From positions 64,564,879 through 64,628,878 of the forward strand of contig NC_088201.1 of NCBI RefSeq assembly GCF_037126465.1: a DNA stretch of 64,000 nucleotides. The letters run 5' to 3'. The position numbers and the translations under genes were made by a program. The number at the start of each line of letters is the position of its first letter. Position 1 is the first letter of the stretch. A model generated the notes under the pieces. That model did no database searches. It was not told the DNA's origin and worked only from the letters and a program-made list of their open reading frames with translations. Shown here piece after piece: positions 59,235 through 64,000 of the stretch. The stretch comes from Ornithodoros turicata. Lineage: Eukaryota; Arthropoda; Arachnida; Ixodida; Argasidae.

Positions 59235-60244
59235 GTGTGTACTTGCAGTGTTCAGGTTTTATGGAATTCTGTTAAGTTAGCAAGTTGTGTGAGTGTAGTG
59301 CTATCTTTCGGGGCTTTCCTTATATATTGCCACTTCATTACATTGAGTTCATATTTGGAGGTGGGAAAAAGTGTTAAAAACCTTCAGCGCAGGGCAGACT
59401 TCTTAACAAGCTGCGCTTGTTACTGCTGTATTCTCAGTCTGCCCTGTACTCTCAGCAGCCTTGGCAGAGCTTCTTGCGCATGCAGCAAGTGCTGCCATGG
59501 CTACTCAGTATAAGTGTGCAGAGATAAAGGGGGAACACAGAAACCGAAACACTGAAGACGTTCGTGAATTTATTATGGTACAAGCTTTCGTGCAGGAGGT
59601 TGCAGGTACAAAAATATCTATGTCGTTGTTGTACATACGGTGTTTACTCGTATTGGACGCGCTCGTGTTGAATGCACCCCGACTTGAGCACCGAAATGCT
59701 GGTGCTTTTTCTTCCCGGCACATTAAACGCACCTCGACTTTAGTAGCACAGCCAGATCGTCTCGCGCAGGGGCAGCCAGCGTATCGCACTGTCAACGAGA
59801 TGGAGCGCCTGGCGCTAGAGTGATGAACGACGAATGCGGCGGACATCGAGGGGTATTTCGTCCACGCTTGATAGAACAGAAGACCATTCGATGTGGGAGA
59901 ATTGCGACGTTTGATTACGGGGAGATCGCCACGGATATCTCGGAATAAAACCGGAGTTAAGTGTATACCTTAAGTGTTGGGGTCCAATTTTCCGTTTAAT
60001 ATGACCTCCGATAATTCATTTTTTGTGTGTGCCTAATTTGATCGAATTCGAAGTTCCCGTCAAATGCCCATATGTTTCCATTGATAAAAAAAGTTCGTTA
60101 TTTCGAACATTAATTATTTTGAATTAACCGAAAGTATGAGATATCGGAGTTGGAATTAACGCAAGGTCTGTATTTCTCACTGGGTCCTCTGTTTCATATG
60201 TAATCTATGTGCTATGTATCTATGTCAGTGAAAGACTTATGGTA

Positions 60245-61538
60245 CGAGGGTGGTTCCATAAGTTTCCGGCCCGACCAACTTTTAATAGTCATAGAGACGA
60301 AACAAGTGTATCACTTTTCGACATAGTCACCCTTAACTTTGATGCACTTTTGACACCTTTCAATCAGCATTCTTATACCCTTGAAAAAATAGTCCGCAGT
60401 TTTGTCCGCAAAATGCTGGAAAACTGCCTCTTGTACCTCACTATCGTTTTGAAATCTCTGTCCTCTGAGATCCCTCTTCAAGTTTGAGAACAGGAAGTAG
60501 TCACTCGGTGCCAAGTCTGGACTGTAGGGTGGGTGGTGGATTTCTTCGAAGCTGCACTCCTTCAGTGCAGCCTTGGCAACAGAAGCCGTGTGGACAGGGG
60601 CATTGTCCTGGAGCAACCGGACACCTCGACTCTACCTGCCGCGCCTCTTTTCTTTGATGGCGTCTCGCAGTCTGTGCAGGAGTGAAGCATAATAAGTCGC
60701 ATTCACTGTGGTGTTCCTCTCTTTGAAGTCGATGAGGAGGATCCCGTGACAATCCCAAAATATTGTTGCCATGATCTTCTTTGTGGATTGTGTGACCTTG
60801 GCTTTTCTTGGGGGTGCTTCTCCTGGTTTGCGCCATTCCATCGACTCCTTTTTAGAAAGGGGATCATAGTAGAGCACCATAGTCTCATCCCCTGTGACAA
60901 TTGACTTCAATATTTCTTCTTCGTTCTCTTGACAGAGCTCCAAAAACTCTTTGGCACAGACGACGCGCTGTTGCTTTTGAACTGACAAGAGAAGTCGTGG
61001 CACCCATCTCGCACTGACCTTTTTCATGTGAAAGCCCTCGACGATGATGCGAAAACCGGTTGTTTTGGAAAGCCTTAGCCTTTCTGAGATTTCCTTCACC
61101 TTCAGACGCCTGTCGCTCAGCACTTCCTCCTCGACAAGAGACAAATTTTCTTGTGTCACCACTTCCACTGGACTACCATCGCGTGGATCGTCTTCAATCG
61201 ACTCTCGCCCCAGTCGAAACTGCTTAGCCCAGTCTTTTACCGTTGTGTACGACGGAGAGGCTTCCCTGTACACGTTGTCCAGTCGCGCTTTAATTTCTCT
61301 AGGCGAAAGTCCCTCTTTTGTCAAGAATTTTATCACAGCGCGGTACTCGATCTTTTCCATTTTAACTGAAGAGTGCACCCTGCCTGTTTGAAATGCCGCT
61401 TTCCAACCGACAAAAGCATGGGGAGGGTTGAGGATGGTGCTCCGGCCCTCCAACAGATGGCGCCACGCGTCCTTAATTGCATTTTCAAATTTGCGCGCAT
61501 TTTCTACCTTGGGCCGGAAACTTATGGAACCACCCTCG
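60245..61538 (-). mobile_element. Mariner transposon, 1294 bp, intact 28-bp TIRs
   Basis: The ends CGAGGGTGGTTCCATAAGTT plus TCCGGCCC are perfect inverses at both sides (28 bp), with TA at 60243-60244 and 61539-61540. Size and structure are those of a complete mariner (Tc1/mariner superfamily). It sits antisense in AP1G1 intron 5 and carries the transposase gene at 60311-61360. The unmutated TIRs point to a fairly recent insertion. Confidence 0.96.
60311..61360 (-). pseudogene. Mariner transposase, one internal TAG
   Basis: The enzyme binds the TIRs and cuts and pastes the element. The frame starts at the ATG at 61358-61360 and runs 349 codons plus stop, the usual mariner length. The paired helix-turn-helix region fills residues 1-110, the WVPRLL linker is at 119-124, and the first catalytic Asp is in TGDETMV (residue 158). 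The second is in LLQDNAPVHTA (252) and the third in LAPSDYFLF (287), with 34 residues between them, the D,D34D mark of mariners. Codon 243 is TAG (60632-60634) and breaks the frame ahead of the last two catalytic residues. No frameshift is seen, so a single base change separates the reading frame from continuity. Confidence 0.95.
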
Positions 61539-61748
61539 TATAAGCGCAATGCAATCCTAATACAACTTGTACCATTATTGCCTGTAAGTCTTCAGTTGGT
61601 ATGCCTTTTTGGTTCACCCTTCTGTCTTCCCTTGTTCATTCCACTTTGTACAGACTGGTCGACTTTCTCCTGTTCCTAGAAGACGTGTTTCTGGTTGTAT
61701 CTGTTATTCATGTTGTTTAGTTCCCCCTCTGTTTAGAAAACCTATATA

Positions 61749-62253
61749 CAGGGTGTTTCACCCAACGTGATGCAAAATCTTTGTAGGTAGATTAAAAATC
61801 TACTTGTCTGAACGTTATGAGGTCAACACTATGTATCTCTGGGGTGATGTTGCCATGACTTCTAAGCGCTTTTATGAAAATTAATTCGCGAGAAATTGGA
61901 TATTCCCACTTCAACTCCGAAATTAGCCAACTCTATCTCACGTTTTTTTTTACAGAAACAGAAAATGCATGCCAGATTTACTTCATTCTATTGCAAAATA
62001 CATTTGCTGCTATAATGGGAATAGCCGGGAAAAAAAAATTGCGAAAACTGTTGTTGCAAATTTTGCAGTGCAGTGGGGTAAATCCGATGCGCACTTTGTT
62101 TCTGTAAAAAAAAAAAAAAAAACGCAAGGTTGACTGGGCTAATTTCCGAGATAAATTGGGAAAATTCAATTTTCCGTGAATTACATTTGATAGAAGTGCT
62201 CAGAAGTAATGGCAAAATCTCCACCGAGATAAATAGTGTTGACCCCATAATGT
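61749..62253. mobile_element. Fold-back element of the CAGGGTGT group, right end lost
   Basis: The left end is TATACAGGGTGTTTCACCC (TA at 61747-61748). The inverted arms run from GAACGTTATGAGGTCAACAC (61811) to its inverse ending near 62253. Inner sequence ACAGAAACAGAAAATGCATG matches the 9305-9852 element. The outer about 60 bp of the right arm are missing. Confidence 0.75.
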
Positions 62254-62259
62254 TCACAC

Positions 62260-63044
62260 AATTAGGTGTTTAGTAGTCAAACCTTGTTTATTATGATCTT
62301 TGATATAATGGTAACTCCGATTTTACGATCAAATTGCTGGTGCTCATCAGCTCACCCATTTAAGTACATGTAAACAAAACATCGATATAACGATCATCGT
62401 CAAAGCGTTTGCTCACGTACAGCGCAAAGGCGCGGAAATCGATAAGCAAGATTCCATTTTTTTTCACTGAAAATAAATTAGCGTTGCATTTTCAAGAGCC
62501 TTAGCCTCCATGAGCATCAAAGCGACAATGCGGTGTGTTTATCCACGCATAACTGACGTGGATTACATGCGTGCGTTGCAAGGCGGGGGACTTCGAAGAA
62601 GCTCGTGAGATGTAGAGGGGGATGCTCCCTCTCCACATTGTTCTGTCGCCCTCAAGTTTTCTTCAGGTTTGCTGCATGCTACGATGGCGTCTGCGGTTCC
62701 TGGTTTGATGAGGAAAGGCATATGGCTTGACTCGACGCATTTTGTATCTGTTCAAATCCTGGCTGCGAAGTACCATGCCTTTCAAAATGTGAGGTGGCAG
62801 ACAGAATTGCCCTTGGACGAGGCGCGTTCTAATGGACAATGCAGTTCCGATAGTGAGAATGATGATGACTACGGCACTGGATGACGAGCAGTGGACAAAG
62901 TCGTCGATCTCGAAAGGTGCAAAGCCTTATCTGGTATTGGCGGTTATGTTGTTCTTAGAAACACTTTTGACACACAGCTGCGTCAATTTAGAGCTATATA
63001 AAATGCTTTTGTGCCCTCAGCAAACGTGCATGTTCAGCGGAGCT
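62260..63044. other. No gene recognised; possible eroded TIR element
   Basis: CAAACCTTGTTTATTATGAT at 62279 resembles a pogo-like end, but no partner is found. A plus frame at 62669-62884 ends in an acidic Ser/Asp run and has no known family. Confidence 0.35.
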
Positions 63045-63186
63045 CTAGTAGGTACCGAACCCGAACTGAACTGATGTGCCTGAACCGGTTCAAGCTAATA
63101 ATTTTGGTTCAGCGGAGCTAAACCCGAACCGAACCAATATGCCTGAACCTGAACCGGACCGAAAAAAATATCTGTTCTGATCCCTG
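63045..63186. mobile_element. Truncated hAT element, right end, family of 7533-8225
   Basis: GAACCGGTTCAAGCTAATAA, GCGGAGCTAAACCCGAACC and the terminal GACCGAAAAAAATA...GATCCCTG match the last about 130 bp of the 7.5-kb element. The left end is missing. Confidence 0.75.
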
Positions 63187-63279
63187 GTGCAAACGCGACC
63201 AGCACGGAGCGGTGTCTCATACTAATCGTTGGCAAAGTAAACAAGCTTCGCTGAAAGATGGAAGTCACTGAAAAGGTTA

Positions 63280-63351
63280 GCCAGCTATAGGACTCGAACC
63301 CACATCTTCTGGATTGCCGGTCCAGGGCTCTACCAATTGAGCTAAGCTCAC
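63280..63351 (-). repeat. tRNA-like repeat, copy 1
   Basis: A 72-nt cloverleaf can be drawn: acceptor GTGAGCT/AGCTGGC (one mismatch), D-arm GCTC-AATTGGTA-GAGC, anticodon stem CTGGA/TCCAG, T-arm GTGGG/CCTAT around TTCGAGT. The anticodon loop is CCGGCAA. Position 33 is C rather than U, unusual for a working tRNA. A diverged copy at 63816 with matching flanks shows this is a dispersed repeat, not a single-copy tRNA. Confidence 0.6.
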
Positions 63352-63480
63352 ACACCTCCCCAGCGACTTCCAAGGGTGTGTCATCTGAAGGGACAAACCA
63401 ACCACTCTCTCACTTATCCCCCTTTCACTCTTACATTTTTCTCACTCATACACACAATCATACGACAGGATCGACGCAAG
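63352..63480. repeat. Flank of tRNA-like repeat, duplicated at 63888-64000
   Basis: Shared order of GCGACTT(C/T)C, CATCTGAAGGGAC, CCTTTCACTCTTACATTTTT and CTCACTCATACACACA. Together with the tRNA-like part and its 3' flank it makes a unit of about 230 bp present twice in the last 800 bases. Confidence 0.7.
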
Positions 63481-63491
63481 CGGCAACTGTT

Positions 63492-63558
63492 GAACATGAG
63501 AGAACTGATGTTCTGAGGCTGGAACAACATAGAGGGGACAAATACATACAAAGCCTCG
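63492..63558. repeat. Repeat shared with 5391-5459
   Basis: GAACATGAGAGAACTGATGT and TCTGAGGCTGGAACAACATA occur in both copies, followed by GGGACAA and CATACAA. The shared stretch is about 65 bp with few differences. Confidence 0.75.
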
Positions 63559-63815
63559 CTGTTTTGAGGGGATCAATCAAGACCCTTCCTGTTCACTGCA
63601 TAGCCAAGAAAAAGGCAGCAATTTGATGTTCGCAGGGTTCGCGATTGGGTTGGCCTTCACATCGCAAACGACCTTTATTAGAGTCACGGCTGAAGAAAAA
63701 CCAGCGTATAACATTATTTTCTGTCCTGAGCTGTTTTGATGCTTGTCTATAAATAAATATTCTGGAAAGAAACAGCCTCTCATATGATGAAAGATGAAAG
63801 TCACTGAAAAAATTA

Positions 63816-63887
63816 GCCAGCTGTAGGGATCGAACCCACATCTTCTGGATTACCGATCCAGGGCTCTACCAATTGAGCTAAGCTAAC
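63816..63887 (-). repeat. tRNA-like repeat, copy 2
   Basis: The same 72-nt fold, with all seven acceptor pairs possible (two G-U). The anticodon loop is TCGGTAA, again with C33. Flanks on both sides match copy 1: TCACTGAAAA.RTTAGCCAGC on one side, and CATCTGAAGGGACAAACCA or close, then TTTCACTCTTACATTTTT, on the other. The unit is therefore longer than the tRNA part. Confidence 0.6.
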
Positions 63888-64000
63888 ATGCCGCCTCCAG
63901 CGACTTTCGGGGTGCATCATCTGAAGGGACGACAAACCAGCCACTCACTCTCACTCACCCTCCTTTCACTCTTACATTTTTTGCTCACTCATACACACAT

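Noticed and set aside
62669..62884. Short frame ending in an acidic Ser/Asp run as a gene
   Set aside because: No family resemblance, and it lies in repeat-rich intron sequence.
63280..63887. Two functional tRNA genes
   Set aside because: C33, differing anticodons in otherwise matching repeats and duplicated flanks point to a dispersed repeat.

Overview
This is eukaryotic, animal nuclear DNA. It carries short conserved exons with GT/AG borders, introns of several kilobases and a very dense load of small transposons. The interspersed repeats include class-II-tRNA-headed SINEs resembling the Ruka-type SINEs described from ixodid ticks. Together with the arthropod-type mariner, hAT and pogo-like debris, these point to a chelicerate, most likely a hard tick. 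The species is an inference and cannot be fixed from this window alone.

Only two host genes can be supported. At the left edge, on the minus strand, three exons (about 6005-5786, 4403-4035 and 1034-710) splice in phase. They encode the N-terminal part of an NWD1/NWD2-like STAND protein, and the gene continues past base 1. On the plus strand, five exons (48641-48841, 50961-51085, 55280-55421, 55589-55685 and 59158-59234) encode the first 214 residues of the gamma subunit of the AP-1 clathrin adaptor. That gene continues past base 64000. The 42 kb between them shows no convincing host coding exon.

Layout. 1-6 kb: NWD-like gene and its introns, with one TA-flanked element (2688-3387). 6-14 kb: a candidate miniature LTR pair, a hAT element with a perfect 8-bp duplication, and fold-back elements, including a cluster of three copies of one palindromic element (11.9-12.75 kb) beside a 930-bp inverted repeat. 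14-24 kb: a fold-back element with a SINE inserted in it, several SINE pieces, a decayed non-LTR retrotransposon with RNase H remnants, and more palindromic elements. 24-29.8 kb: mostly featureless. 29.8-36.9 kb: a degenerate satellite of about 185 bp whose monomers each contain a hairpin, interrupted by a SINE, a small TIR element and a fold-back. 36.9-48.6 kb: a SINE with a perfect 12-bp duplication, two long hairpins and otherwise little. 48.6-64 kb: the AP-1 gamma gene. Its introns hold pogo-like, hAT-like and fold-back elements and an almost intact mariner transposon with one in-frame stop.

The recurring theme is inverted structure. At least a dozen separate stretches could fold into long hairpins, and several lie in transcribed introns. 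Some are explained as TIR elements, because their TA or 8-bp target duplications are visible. Others have no visible transposon ends and are the better candidates for something undescribed.
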